A DNA stretch of 64,000 bases, from positions 372,001 to 436,000 of the forward strand of contig VWRR01000009.1 in the NCBI GenBank assembly GCA_013995675.1, given 5' to 3'. The position numbers and the translations under genes are program-made. The notes below the pieces were generated by a model that worked only from the letters and a program-made list of their open reading frames with translations, ran no database searches and was not told where the DNA came from. Position 1 is the stretch's first letter. The number at the start of each line of letters is the position of its first letter. This stretch comes from Cyanidiococcus yangmingshanensis. Lineage: Eukaryota; Rhodophyta; Bangiophyceae; Cyanidiales; Cyanidiaceae. Positions 52,397 through 63,689 of the stretch are shown one piece after another.

Positions 52397-55300
52397 ATGC
52401 CTGCTCAGGATGTAATTGGCAAGTCCCAACGGTGGGCAGTCCTGTATACGTCCGATATGGTGCGCAAGTCGAAGCGCTGGAAGGATGGTGTCTTAGAGAG
52501 CCGTGAAGTGCCTGGGAGCTTGGGTCGCGTTCGTCTGCAGCTCTACGAGCAGGCTGAGCTAGATGCCACCGACGCCGCTGCTGTCGCGTCGTCCGAGAAT
52601 CAGTTGTCCTCAGGAGACGCTTCGTTGAAAAGAGCTCCACGCCGACGGAGTCGCCCGATCTGCAGCGAAACGTTGGCCTGGACAAGGTTTGATTGCAGCG
52701 GTGAGATTTTCGGACTCGGCGAGCGGCTCTTGGTGCAGGTTCTGGAGCCTTTAGAACAAGATGAATCGGACAGAGACCCGCCCGCAGAAGCTTTGAATCA
52801 ACATCCCGATGATGATCGTCCGATAGCCCGCGGTTTTGTCAGGAACTGCTCATCGGGTGATCGCAGGAGCGTCCCTGATACACCCAAGGCGTCCGACACG
52901 CTGATCTCCAGACGAGGCCTCGGCGCGTCTACATTACGAAAACGCTTCCAGATACCCGCGCAAAAGTTGAAGCGAGATCACGATACCAACGAGGATCATC
53001 CAATGAATGATGATTTAGCCCCTTGCAGCGAGTTGCCAACCAAGACAACGTGGTTAGCATCGAGAATACGTACCAGACAATCTCCGCAGCGGAATCGGCC
53101 AGGGGCCTCTCAGGCGAGTTGCTCGTCCCTCGCCGAGGCAGTGCGAGTCTGTCGAGGCCCCATTCGATCACATCGATGCGGGCCTGGACGTAGCATCACT
53201 CAGCGACCGCAGTGTTCCTTTTGCATCTTTACAACCGAGCTCCCGCACGCCTGCAAGAATTGGTCGCCGACCAAATGACGATGACCTCTTGGCTATGCTC
53301 GAAACCGAGCATGCTGTTGCAGAGGATCTGCCTGATGTTGCGCCGCAGCCGTTGCAGGCCACTGTTATCAGCGACGATAGCCAGTGATACTCGCGCATCG
53401 CCAAAGCGCTCATCAGAGATATCTCGCGAGCAGTCTGGCCGAGAGGGGTCGACTTTGGAAGACTCCCAGCCGCCAAAGCTGGCGACCTCAACACATTCGG
53501 TTTCGTTTTCAGGTGGAATGCGGAACCTGGCGCCACGAGCTCGAGATGTGCAGCATCCAGAGGATCTGCCGCTGATCCTACCGAGACTGAACATGACGTC
53601 TTCCTTGGGAGCAACCACGGCTGCTGCATTGAGCCACGAAACATCAGATCAAGTCGTCTGCCAGCAACCGAGTTCCGCCGATTCACAGGAGAAGGCCAAA
53701 CTCCTGGGAGTCCATCGCCGCGTATCGTCAAGAGATGCTCTACTTGCTTGCAGATCAAGTGCAGCGTTCCTTGGACCATCAGCTTGAGACCCTAAGGCGA
53801 GCCTCTCAACAGCTGCTGGACCGATCCAGCAACCGACCCGCTTTCGAGCTACTCGATGTTCCACGCCAGGATCGAACGGTGCTCATCGTGCGACGAGCAG
53901 TGGAATGCTTCGCTACAACAATGCGCAAAGCGAAGGACACAGAAACGACAAGGAATTCTGACTCTGGCGGGAAATGCCGCGATGAACATCATCAAAACGG
54001 CATCCGGAAGTACTATTTGCGGTTTTTGCCAGAGAGCGATCTTCAACATTTTGCGTCCTGTCTAGCCCGCGATGATCTCTGGGCCGTTGGCACATACATG
54101 GACTGGCAGACGCATGGAACCAGCGAACGCGAGCGCACTCCACCAGGTGTAACGCTTGTTCGCTCGCTCTACCACGGCACTTCGATAACATCTGGTCTCC
54201 TCGAGGTACAACCGGTTGGACCACGCAACAACCGTCTCTGGCGAAAACAGCATGTCAGTGTCCTCGCCATGCGATGTGCTCAGTTAGCCACAGAGTTCCT
54301 CTGTTTGGATGCATTCTTGCAACGCGAGCCGTTCGAGCGCATCCGGGCGCTCAACGAAATTGTGGGTGTGGTACCTCCGACGCACGAACAACGAGAGCTC
54401 GACACAGACAAAAGCCTATCGACCGGCGAAAACAAGAACGCTTTCCAATGGCGAGCGATGTCGTCAGCCGAGCTTTGTAACAAGTCTCAGGCTCAGCGCG
54501 ACATCGAGCAAGAGCGTCCATCCAAGGTGCTGAGGCATATTCCCGCAGACTCGATCTTGTTGGACAAGAGCATCAACGTAGCACAGTCTATCGACGACAA
54601 CAGGGCGTTCGCTCAAGTCGAGAAGAGTTGCGATGAAAATCAGTGGACTGCTGAGCAAGAACAAGTCGTCCGAGCCTGCCTGAACTGGCTTGAAGGAAGC
54701 TTCAACTCCTTGAAGAATTTGGAGCTCCATGAGCCGCGTCATCTGGTGGCACTGCATGGCGCGTTTGGCACTGGCAAGACCATGACGCTGGTGCGTACGA
54801 TACTAACCCTGTTGCAGCGGCGACCATCGCTCCGAATTCTCATAGCGGCAGGCACAAACGTCGCTGTGGACAATATTCTGCTTGGATTGCTGCGGCACGG
54901 CTATAGAGATTTTGGCCGGGCCGGTAACGAACAACGAATGCATCCTTTGGTCTGTGATTTCTCTCGAAAGCGTCTCCAACGGGTCGGTCACCAGCATTGG
55001 CAGGTCTTGCGACGACAACAGCGCAGGCCAAGTGCCCGCAACCTCGAGGAAGAGCAGCTACTTTCGAGCGCTTCTTCAGAGAATATCACTGAGCTGGAGA
55101 CAAACATCACGGATACCTGGGTTGGCAGGAAACGAGCGCAACCGCAGCTGGGCTCTCGCTTTCGACCATTGCGCTCTGTCCTCTGTGACGAAAAGATGCA
55201 GCCCATTCCTCAGTCGCGCCATAGAGGGCTATCTGCACCGCCCTCGAAGAACACTGAAGCGGGGCATCTTGTTGGTACGCAGGCGTTTCGTCGTCGAGCA

Positions 55301-56221
55301 GTTGTTGGTGTCACATGTGCCTCAGCGACGCAGTCGATTCTACGGGGATTGCGTTTCGATGTGATCATTGTAGACGAAGCATCACAGATTATTGAGCCGC
55401 TCACCATGGTGCCCGTTCTAGAACTCGGAGCGGACCACTGTTTGGTGCTGATCGCTGGCGACGAGCGACAGCTTCCGCCACTTGTACCGGGGCCATCCTC
55501 GGTAGACGCTGCCGAACGCTTCGGCATGGCGCGCTCACTGCTGGAACGACTCGGTACTCGTGAAGATGTCCAGAACATCTACCTTACGGTTCAGTTTCGA
55601 TGCCATCCCCGGATTGCTGCAATCGCTTCCGAATTAGCCTACGGTGGCGTGATCCGCAGTGCTCCTTCGACCGAGGCATTCGTAGCGCTTGTGCCCGAAC
55701 TTGCTCCAGTGAGTTTTATGCACACCGGCGGGGACGATCAGGCGACCGCAGATGGTAGCCGCTACAACCGTGCTGAAGCACACTGGATTGCTACCTTTCT
55801 AAGACGATTGTGGCAACAAGGGAGCATTGAACCGCCACAAGTTGGGGTGATCTGTTTGTATCGAGCTCAAGTCACGCTCATCGAACAGCTTATCAATTCT
55901 GAAAGCATTTCTGGGCCAGCGCTCGAGACCGCGTCAACCAAAACCGATTTGGGCTCGACCTGTCCAGGGCCAGCGCAGGTCAAAGTGAGCACTGTAGACG
56001 CCTTTCAGGGTGGCGAGCGAAAACTCATTGTATTATCCACGATTAGGACATGTCGCTCAGACCGGAAACAGATGCTCGACTCGCTTGAGCGAGTCAACGT
56101 TGCATTGACACGGGCCAGCCATCACCTGATTATCACTGGTCACCGAATCGCGCTGGCGTCAAGTCCAGTCTGGCGGTGCATCCTCAACCATTGTGCACCG
56201 CTACCACCAACGTTCACTTGA
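52397..56221 (+). CDS. ZGRF1: ZGRF1-like superfamily 1 helicase (DUF2439 plus UPF1-like core), interrupted linker
   Basis: From the ATG at 52397 the start has a DUF2439 domain: W-A-V-L-Y-T-S-D-M-V-R-K-S-K-R-W-K-D-G, then V-R-L-Q-L-Y-E-Q, as at the N-terminus of ZGRF1, Mte1 and Dbl2. The helicase core, in one frame from at least 53735 to 56221, has G-A-F-G-T-G-K-T (Walker A, near 54760), I-I-V-D-E-A-S-Q (near 55370), I-A-G-D-E-R-Q-L-P-P, V-D-A-F-Q-G-G-E-R-K and V-N-V-A-L-T-R-A, the UPF1-like SF1B set. Between about 53012 and 53710 the disordered linker needs several small frame changes, and stops occur in each single frame, so joining the halves is inferred from family architecture. No GRF zinc finger was seen. 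ZGRF1 relatives unwind D-loops and promote crossover repair; a nuclear recombination role is inferred. Two adjacent genes remain possible. Confidence 0.72.
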
Positions 56222-57438
56222 TAAGCGTCCATGGCGTCGAAGGGCGTTATCGCTGGTTACTAGTCTGCAGCGAGTTGTTCCAAAGCATGCTCCCCTGCGA
56301 TGTTATGACGGCATCTCCAACATAATGAGTGTAGAACGTTTATTGATACAGTCATACACTGCTGGGTCATACTCTCTAAATACTTTGCGTCATCCCATCT
56401 CCCATGTAGGGAGGGAGAGAGACTTTGGGCAGGTGCTGCATACCGAGTTCATTCGCCAGAACTAGCGCAGAATGTACGTTGTCGACGGGACTCATGCGCT
56501 GAAACGTCGTCAACATGTCTCTCTTTCCCTGTTTTGGGGCGACACCTGCCGATGCTGGATGGGTTCTAGCCATAGCGGAAACCAGCCGACAGGTTCGGGC
56601 GGATACGCAGGACGTAAAAAGTGCTCAGTAACTGTACAGGTCGCTCGCAGACTGGACGGACCCTTCCTAGTGACGTATTGGTTCAAGGGACTGCGTCGCG
56701 AGCTGAGCCACCGCAGCTGTCCAAAACAGAGCACTGGTTCGTTCTTTGCCGCAGCCGAACTCAACGCGCATCCTGAAGGGACTGTTATCTCGATTCAAAG
56801 TTCATGTATGGTCGTGGAACCAAGCACAAAGCCAGAACGCAGCGCGATTTGAGGAGCGAGTCCACGTGACCCGAGAGACAGGCTGCTCAAGTCGGCTGTC
56901 GTGGAACACTTGTTGCAAGGACTCTTCAGCCCAAGTAACAAACCTTGTGTTAACTATCTTTCAAGCTGATCAAAGTTGATATCTAGGAGATGAGCATACG
57001 GCTGACGCCGTTTCTGGCACGTTTCGGCCCAGAGGCTCAGCGCGAGGAACAGGTCGCGGATGGACAGGAGGCGTTTCAAAGCCTCTCATTCATACTCCGT
57101 GATTTTGCTCGACGTATCAACCGTATCGTTTCAGGTAGCTCTGCAGAAGAGAGCGTGCTCGTTCGAAGACACTTCAGCATAGTTGCACTGGTCACCAATT
57201 AGACTTAGACGCTGGCTTCTCTGAATAAAACAGTTCTGAGAAGAGAATTTCGACAAGGGACCGCTAGCGAGACGACGAAGAGTCCATTCACCTGGGCGCT
57301 GGGACGCTCGCCTTCACTTGGAAGTGGCGTGAAACCGGCCAGTCTAGTTTCGTACTCCGGAAGATAGGTGTGTGGTCCCTTCTCGGTGGACCTTGATAGG
57401 GAAGCTGGTTGAATCTGGCTGGCGTTTGCAGGTAAACG
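56222..57438. other. Intergenic region, no convincing gene
   Basis: About 1.2 kb between co-oriented genes. A 70-codon ATG frame at 56990-57202 is plausible in composition but unrecognised; other frames overlap. Probably the ATM1 promoter. Confidence 0.4.
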
Positions 57439-59688
57439 ATGGCTTTCGTTGGCCTCGCCCGCTGGACCAGCAGCCGGCCAAAATTCGTCTTCAGCGCACC
57501 GCCATGGACGGTCAGTGTTACAAGCGCTAGCGCTCGCCCGTGTCGAACTCGATTTTTTCGGCTGGAGCGGTCTCGTGTATGGCCTACGCCCTGGTTGCGC
57601 TGCGCTGCTGCGACGCCGTCGGAGCCGAAGATACGGCCGGAGCACGTCTATGAGAAGCTCTTTGTGCCTGCACAGAGTAACGATGAGTATCGAATTGATC
57701 GACGACTTTTAGAGCCATACAGTCTGCGGAACCGGCTTGCCGCTGAGGCCGAGTCGAGTACAGCCGAACACCTTTCCGTAACGAGTGCTCAGTCGACGCT
57801 CGGAGTCTTTCTTCGCTACCTTCGAGCGCTCTTTCATCATGAGCCCGGCATTCTCCAGCGCTTTGTTGTTGCACTAATACTCATGGTGGTTTCCAAAACG
57901 CTACTTGTTTCGGTTCCGTTCCTCTTCAAGAGCGGTATTGACGCGCTCAGTTGTGGTGCCTCGAGCAGCGAGCGCTGGGCATGGACTGCAGTCGCCCTCT
58001 TTGCCGCTTATGGCATATTGCGGACCCTGGCGAATGTATTGCATGAGCTCCGCAGTATTGTCTTCATTCGAGCAGCGCAGAGTATTGGTCGTCAGATCTC
58101 ACGAGCGACGTTCAGACACCTGCACGAGCTGGATCACGTGTTTCTACTGACGACTAAGGTTGGTCAGGTTACCGCTATTGTGAACCGCGGTACCCGTTCG
58201 GTCATGACTCTCTTTCGGGCTCTGGTCCTGAGTCTCATGCCTTCGCTCTTTGAGCTGGTGCTTGTGTGTGCGATCATGAGCACCAGGTTGAGTTGGGGCA
58301 TGAGTCTAGCAACGTTGGCCTTTTTTGTGCTCTACGTACTCTTCACGCTACGGGTGAATCAGTCTTTCATTCCGATTCGTCGGCAACTGAATGACTTGGA
58401 TAATGAAGCGAACGCCAAGGCCACAGACTCGTTGATGAACTTTGATACAGTCAAGTTTTTTGATGGGGCCGATTTCGAGACCATTCGTTTCGACAAGGTT
58501 CTCGCCGCTTATGAAGAGTGTGCTGTCCGTAACGAAGGCATGTATGCGCTATTGAATGCTGGGCAGGCGCTTATCTTCAACACTGCTTACATGATGATTA
58601 ACTGTTTCGGGGCCTGGGGCGTTGTTCAGAATGCGCTAACCGTTGGTGATCTGGTCATGGCTGGATCACTGTTCCAACAGCTCAGCTTTCCGTTGCAGTT
58701 TCTGGGCTGGCAGACGCGAGAACTGAAGGCTGCCCTGGTTGACTTGGAGAATCTCTTCGATCTGCTACGGAAACGTCCCACTGTTTGTGATGCGCCGGAT
58801 GCTGTTGAGCTGCAACTGCGTCAGGGTGGTGAGATTCGCTTTGAGCACGTTAGTTTTACCTACCCTGAGCAGGGCAGTGGTCAAGCACGACCTGTATTGT
58901 CGGATATCACTTTCCGGGTACCACCGGGTAAGAAGACCGCTATAGTGGGTGGCAGCGGTGGTGGCAAATCCACCATTCTGCGACTATTGTATCGGCTCTA
59001 TGATGTGACGGAGGGCGATATTCTGATTGATGGCCAATCGATTCGAAAAATTCGGCAGTCTTCGTTGCGAGCAGCGATTGGGTTCATCCCACAGGAGGCA
59101 GCTCTCTTCAACGACACCATCTACTACAACATCGCGTACGGAAACGTCACTGCCAGTGAAAAGCAGGTCCAGGAGGCAGCTTGTCTAGCGAAAATCGATG
59201 AAACCATTCGGACGATGCCTCAGCAATACGAGACCTTGGTCGGTGAACGAGGAATCCGCCTGAGCGGGGGCGAGAAACAGCGGGTGGCCATTGCCCGAGC
59301 GATTCTTCGAAATCCTCGCATACTTTGTCTCGATGAGGCTACATCGGCTTTGGACTCGAAGACGGAGCGGGAGATTACTGCCGCTTTGGACGAGCTAGGT
59401 CAGAATCGAACAGTGCTGGTTGTTGCTCACCGCCTCGCGACGGTCGTGAATGCGGACGAGATTCTTGTGCTTCATCAGGGTCGGATCGTTGAACGAGGTA
59501 CGCATACGGCTTTACTAGCTCTTGGTGGACACTACGCAGATATGTGGCTCCGACAGACGGAGCACGCTCTGGACGACGACATGGCCGAGACCAATGGAAA
59601 CGCTCGAGTGCATTCTATGCCTTTAAGCGAAATTGCTGGAGTTCATCACGAGGACGAGGACGCTGTCTTGGATGGACAAGTCGTCTAG
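57439..59688 (+). CDS. ATM1: ATM1/ABCB7-type half ABC transporter
   Basis: 749 residues from the ATG at 57439. A basic N-terminal presequence (F-V-G-L-A-R-W-T-S-S-R-P) precedes six membrane helices; the second has L-R-S-I-V-F-I-R-A-A-Q, and E-A-N-A-K-A-T-D-S-L-M-N-F-D-T-V-K-F-F is the conserved ATM1 loop that with nearby helices binds glutathione compounds. The nucleotide-binding domain has V-G-G-S-G-G-G-K-S-T near 58950, I-P-Q-E-A-A-L-F, the signature L-S-G-G-E-K-Q-R and L-C-L-D-E-A-T-S-A-L-D. As a homodimer in the mitochondrial inner membrane, family members export a sulfur/glutathione product for cytosolic Fe-S proteins. HMT1-type vacuolar relatives are less similar in the loop. Intact. 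Confidence 0.9.
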   Translation: MAFVGLARWTSSRPKFVFSAPPWTVSVTSASARPCRTRFFRLERSRVWPTPWLRCAAATPSEPKIRPEHVYEKLFVPAQSNDEYRIDRRLLEPYSLRNRLAAEAESSTAEHLSVTSAQSTLGVFLRYLRALFHHEPGILQRFVVALILMVVSKTLLVSVPFLFKSGIDALSCGASSSERWAWTAVALFAAYGILRTLANVLHELRSIVFIRAAQSIGRQISRATFRHLHELDHVFLLTTKVGQVTAIVNRGTRSVMTLFRALVLSLMPSLFELVLVCAIMSTRLSWGMSLATLAFFVLYVLFTLRVNQSFIPIRRQLNDLDNEANAKATDSLMNFDTVKFFDGADFETIRFDKVLAAYEECAVRNEGMYALLNAGQALIFNTAYMMINCFGAWGVVQNALTVGDLVMAGSLFQQLSFPLQFLGWQTRELKAALVDLENLFDLLRKRPTVCDAPDAVELQLRQGGEIRFEHVSFTYPEQGSGQARPVLSDITFRVPPGKKTAIVGGSGGGKSTILRLLYRLYDVTEGDILIDGQSIRKIRQSSLRAAIGFIPQEAALFNDTIYYNIAYGNVTASEKQVQEAACLAKIDETIRTMPQQYETLVGERGIRLSGGEKQRVAIARAILRNPRILCLDEATSALDSKTEREITAALDELGQNRTVLVVAHRLATVVNADEILVLHQGRIVERGTHTALLALGGHYADMWLRQTEHALDDDMAETNGNARVHSMPLSEIAGVHHEDEDAVLDGQVV

Positions 59689-60653
59689 CGATTGAATGCG
59701 AATGACATGTGGGTGAAGGCTCTAAAGTGATTTTGTGAGTGCTGGTGGTTGCTCAAGATTTCTCTCGAACTAGACGACTTTCGCTTGGTCATCCAAAAGT
59801 TGGACGGAACCTTGTTCGGCTGGATACGAGAGCATACGAAATGAATGCGAACACCTGATCCGAGAGATATTCTTGTTGTGCATAGAGTATTCTGACTGCA
59901 GTTTCGATAACTCTGGGGTGCGGGTCTGGCAGTGGATGCGAACACCTGATCCGAGAGATATTCTTGTTGTGCATAGAGTGTCCTGACTGCAGTTTCGATA
60001 ACTCTGGGGTGCGGGTCTGGGAGCAGGTTTCGGGTACACTCCTGCACAGCGCAGAGGGGTACGTACATTGAGCATCGGTCTCGTATTGTTGCGTCTCTGT
60101 GGTTACGAAATACATGGGTAGGGACGTTCTATAATAATAGAGCTGCCCAGACTGGAGCCGGCAATCATTGCTCTCCAGGCTATGTGGCCGGTTTTGGAGC
60201 GAATATCCAACGAGCGTTCACGAACATGGGCGGTATCCCATGTGTGCAGCGCAACTGTTGCATGTCGATAGCGACGCTTCTCTGTCGTTTCGCTGGACTA
60301 CCTCCAGCCTTTGTTTGCTCTCGGTCCAGACGGAGCGACACAACGCACTGCGTATCAGCGTTCGTATCATTTGTAAACACGAGTCTCTATGGAAAGTGAC
60401 ACTGTTCGAATGATGGTGCGCTGAGACCGTTCGAATTATCCAAAGGTGTGGCGTCGTTTCGGTGACACCGTCCCGGGCAGGAGGGCTCTTCAGGGCCCCT
60501 AAGTGATCCGTAAGCCCTGTTTCCGTGATTAGAACAGTCTGCAGCTTTCCCGGAACAGAACATCAGGGACGGATTGGTGGAGGTATCCACACGCCGTTCG
60601 ACGCTTCTCCGAACCACGATTTTGACTCTATCTCGTATGGGACATTGGTAAAG
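59689..60653. other. Convergent intergenic region with tandem repeat
   Basis: About 960 bp between ATM1 and the HAD-like gene. It contains the 91-bp duplication (separate entry). Reading frames through the repeat are repetitive artefacts. No gene was recognised. Confidence 0.5.
59846..60021. repeat. 91-bp tandem duplication, two copies
   Basis: Copy 1 starts at 59846 with TGCGAACACCTGATCCGAGA; copy 2 starts at 59937 and is nearly identical for about 85 bases, differing at two or three positions. It lies about 160 bases past the ATM1 stop. Confidence 0.92.
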
Positions 60654-61985
60654 CTAGTTTATCAAAGCAAAATCAGTATTCTCTGTAGCAGTTAGACTTT
60701 CCGACGAATGAGATGAATGAAATACTCGGGGAATGAGACGTACACTCAAATCCTTCCGAGTTTGAACAAACCCCGGCAGATGATCCGCCAAGGCAGCAAG
60801 CTGTTGGGCGATATCGAACATGGTCGGCTCTTCGATCAGTTTGATTGTTTTCAGACAAGCTGCTGGAAACGCATCACCGATAATTCGTGCGGCTTCCATC
60901 TCATATTCGCTGTCGCCTATCACGAATAGATCAAAGGGAGTTTCCTCCGCCAAGAGCGTACCTTGAGCGTCGGGACCTTGTGCACGCTTCTGCGCTCTCT
61001 CGCCGAAGAACTGGGCGTGTTCTCGGGAGCAGGCCTCGCAGGGCTCTCGCCTGCACACCCTCTCAAAGAGATTATCTGTACCAAAGACCATTTCGTGTTG
61101 TAGTTGTCGCTTTTGCCAGGTCGACCAATCCTCAGCTAGTTGGCGTTGCTCCCGCAGCAGTTTTTCGATCTCATCTCGAAAACAGGCGACTTTCCATGCC
61201 GTGGGGTCGCTGCTGATCGGATCTTGTCCGTCGTCACGGAGATCACCGTGCCGTCCGCGAGCAGAAATACAAACAAAGGTTCGCTCAGAGTTGATGAAGG
61301 TATGAACACATTCGTTCGGTGTCTCTGACAAGTCGCGGTCAAAGAGCAGCCGGTGAGTACGTGGAAGCGCGCCCCGACTGGAGGAGAAGACCCAGCGCAA
61401 GTCAGCGTTCGTAACGATGAACATGCGATGATTCGTCCCTAACGTTCCGCATAAAGTTAGAAAAGCACAAACAGCTTCATCGAGTTGTTCACAAAGCGCA
61501 TACAAATAGCCAGGATCATGGGCCAGCTGGGCCTGAATGGATTCCTCTTCGGCTGGGGCGCATATCTCGTTGGTCGTCTCGCGATCGCCATCCTTGGCCA
61601 TGACGCTCACCGGCTCCCGGTCCCCAGCGGATGTCGTGAGAACCTGATGCAGTTGATTCGCACTAGGATACGGCACAGAGTCATCCAATACAGCACCAGA
61701 CTCGGGCAGCGCGTCAGCGGCACTCGAGGACGAACGCGGCGACGGCTCCGTCGCCTTGGTCGCCACGCGCTTCGCACCAGGCGCGTTCTGGGCCTGCGCC
61801 AGCAACTGAAGATGGTGCAACCGAAGCACTGCCGAGCCCATCTGCGTAGTTGGGTACAATGTATCGTCATAGTCGATCATAAACAGGACCAGGCGCTCAC
61901 GAACCGCTACCGGAGGTTTGCTGATGTGGACCGGCGCTACGCACCGCCTCGTCCGACCGAAAACCGACACCAGTGCAGCGCGCAC
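60654..61985 (-). CDS. HAD-superfamily hydrolase-like protein, start uncertain
   Basis: 443 codons in the open frame. HAD motif I is M-I-D-Y-D-D-T-L-Y-P-T (D-x-D), motif II F-I-V-T-N-A-D-L-R, motif IV F-V-I-G-D-S-E-Y-E-M-E. A long acidic, low-complexity insert (about residues 70-160) sits after motif I where the cap would be, and a region with C-E-x-C precedes motif IV. The frame opens with GTG; the first ATG (61880) would put the catalytic aspartate at residue 3, so the true N-terminus probably lies upstream in the neighbouring frame (ATG at 62199), joined by a one-base error. Family members are phosphatases or related phosphotransferases; the substrate is unknown. The last about 40 residues are Ser/Thr-rich and variable. 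Confidence 0.65.
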   Translation of the reverse strand: MRAALVSVFGRTRRCVAPVHISKPPVAVRERLVLFMIDYDDTLYPTTQMGSAVLRLHHLQLLAQAQNAPGAKRVATKATEPSPRSSSSAADALPESGAVLDDSVPYPSANQLHQVLTTSAGDREPVSVMAKDGDRETTNEICAPAEEESIQAQLAHDPGYLYALCEQLDEAVCAFLTLCGTLGTNHRMFIVTNADLRWVFSSSRGALPRTHRLLFDRDLSETPNECVHTFINSERTFVCISARGRHGDLRDDGQDPISSDPTAWKVACFRDEIEKLLREQRQLAEDWSTWQKRQLQHEMVFGTDNLFERVCRREPCEACSREHAQFFGERAQKRAQGPDAQGTLLAEETPFDLFVIGDSEYEMEAARIIGDAFPAACLKTIKLIEEPTMFDIAQQLAALADHLPGFVQTRKDLSVRLIPRVFHSSHSSESLTATENTDFALIN

Positions 61986-62199
61986 TCAGACCCTGCGCAG
62001 CCGCACCCAGCGATGGAAGTAGCGTCCAGGATAGACTCCGCTGACGGCATTCTCCCAGTGTCTGGCTGCGAGATACGATCGCATCAAGCTCTTCCCGAAA
62101 GTGACTTTGGCTGGGGACGAGCCGCTCCACCAGTTCCTCTGCCTCCTCTGCCACCAACCTCAAAAGGTCACTTTCACTGCTGTACACCTGGCACAGCAT
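61897..62199 (-). CDS. Possible N-terminal part of the HAD-like gene in another frame
   Basis: About 100 codons from an ATG, with an acidic amphipathic stretch (L-V-A-E-E-A-E-E-L-V-E-R-L-V) and protein-like composition. It overlaps the beginning of the HAD frame and would join it with one extra base near 61990. It may instead be an independent small protein or a chance frame. Confidence 0.3.
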   Translation of the reverse strand: MLCQVYSSESDLLRLVAEEAEELVERLVPSQSHFREELDAIVSRSQTLGECRQRSLSWTLLPSLGAAAQGLSARCTGVGFRSDEAVRSAGPHQQTSGSGS

Positions 62200-63689
62200 A
62201 TATTGTACACCAGGAAGTTGACCAGTCAGCAGGAGTAGACCGTAACGTCGTCGTTGAATGACCCTTGTATCGGTTGCGATAGGTGCACACGCCTCTCCAG
62301 AAAAAGGCGTCGCGGAGAAAATGCGCGATCAACGGATCGTGTCGCCGTCACGACGGCGCGAGATGCGCACGTGGCACGCTGTCGACACGACCGACTGGGC
62401 ATCGAGCCCGTCGACTCGCGACGCATTCGACGCCGAGGCTGGATCTCGGACGGGACGCGTGTGCACGCATGGCTCGCTGTCCAGCGCCGGTGGCGTCACG
62501 GTGTGTGTCACGGACAACGGGACTGATTTCTCCTGGGTTTTCTACGCGATCGCTCGTGCTCATCACTAGGAGTTGGATCCGATAAGGACGATATGTAAGA
62601 TCTGATTGAGTGCGACTACTTTGATATATCGAGACGATGATCTGGGTATGATAGCGACGCTACAGAAGATCTGATTGAGTGCGACTACTTTGATATATCG
62701 AGACGATAATTTGGGTATGATAAGGGCGCTAGTAAGGGTATCATTGCGTACGAGCGATCCTTTTCATCGTTGCGCATGTGGCGGATCGATGCGTGTGGAC
62801 GTCTCGGATCGAGTCTTTCGTGGTCGGCCCTGGGGCTAAGCATCGCGTCTCAGGCAAGCTGTTTCGGTTTCGATCATGCCTCGCTGGGACGGTCCGGGAG
62901 GGTGCGAATGGAATACGCGCGTCGGGTTGCTCCAGGATTCGACGCAAGCCCAGGTCGGAGAACGCGGACATGGATGCATCTGGGCTGACTTGGGGCCACG
63001 AATGAATGACAGACCGAAGAGATATTCGAATCTTCGCGGTAATCGTTGAATCGCTGGACGTTATATCCAATGTTGTGGCGAATAACATTTTCATGGAGTG
63101 TTGCTGGGCGGAGCATGGCGGGATCCAGGCCAGAGAATACGGTTATTTTATAACAGATCTGACGAATTGGCCCTATGAGGAACATAGATGCTTTTTCAAC
63201 GAATCGGTGAGCACGTTCAAGTCACCGACTCAGTGACGACAGCGTTCCGCCGCCACAGGTCCGCCTCCTTTCCAAGGGATACCAACGCCTCGTGAGCGAC
63301 CGAGAATCCATATTGCATGAACGTTCGATTCGTGAATTCTGGAGGAGACAGACTTAATGTCTCGAGTTGGCGTTTCGCAGAACAAATCCTTGAAGAGTCA
63401 AGGACGAGTGCTCGTTGCAAGTTATAGCCGTCTGGATATACGCTGAGCGAACGAGAACTCATTCCGCAATACCGGGTGACGTGTAAACGTTCCCAGATCA
63501 ACTCAGTTTTCGCGTTCGGAAGACGACTCCGACGATGACACCACCGCGAATACGAGTCAAAGGCGAGACCGAACATATACCTCTCGACGAGTCTCTCTGG
63601 TGAATAGCAACGAGTACAGTGCTTGCGTGCATATGCTCGTTTGGGGGTGGTGGGCATCCTCAGTCACCACCATTTCCAAATCCAGTGCA
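62200..63689. other. Intergenic region with tandem repeat, no convincing gene
   Basis: About 1.5 kb. It contains a 69-bp duplication (separate entry) and arginine-rich frames on both strands. A 146-codon frame at 63217-63657 (-) was not recognised. Confidence 0.4.
62597..62733. repeat. 69-bp tandem duplication, two copies
   Basis: Copy 1 starts at 62597 with AAGATCTGATTGAGTGCGAC and copy 2 at 62666. Copies are identical for the first 50-plus bases and then differ at a few positions. A+T-rich core TTTGATATATCGAGACGAT. Confidence 0.92.

Noticed and set aside
56990-57202. 70-codon ATG frame upstream of ATM1
   Set aside because: Composition is plausible, but there is no homology or conserved motif to support it; it could be a leader frame.
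59685-60115. Repetitive minus-strand frames over the 91-bp duplication
   Set aside because: They only translate the DNA repeat in three frames.
63217-63657. 146-codon minus-strand frame near the right edge
   Set aside because: No recognisable motif and mixed composition; insufficient support.
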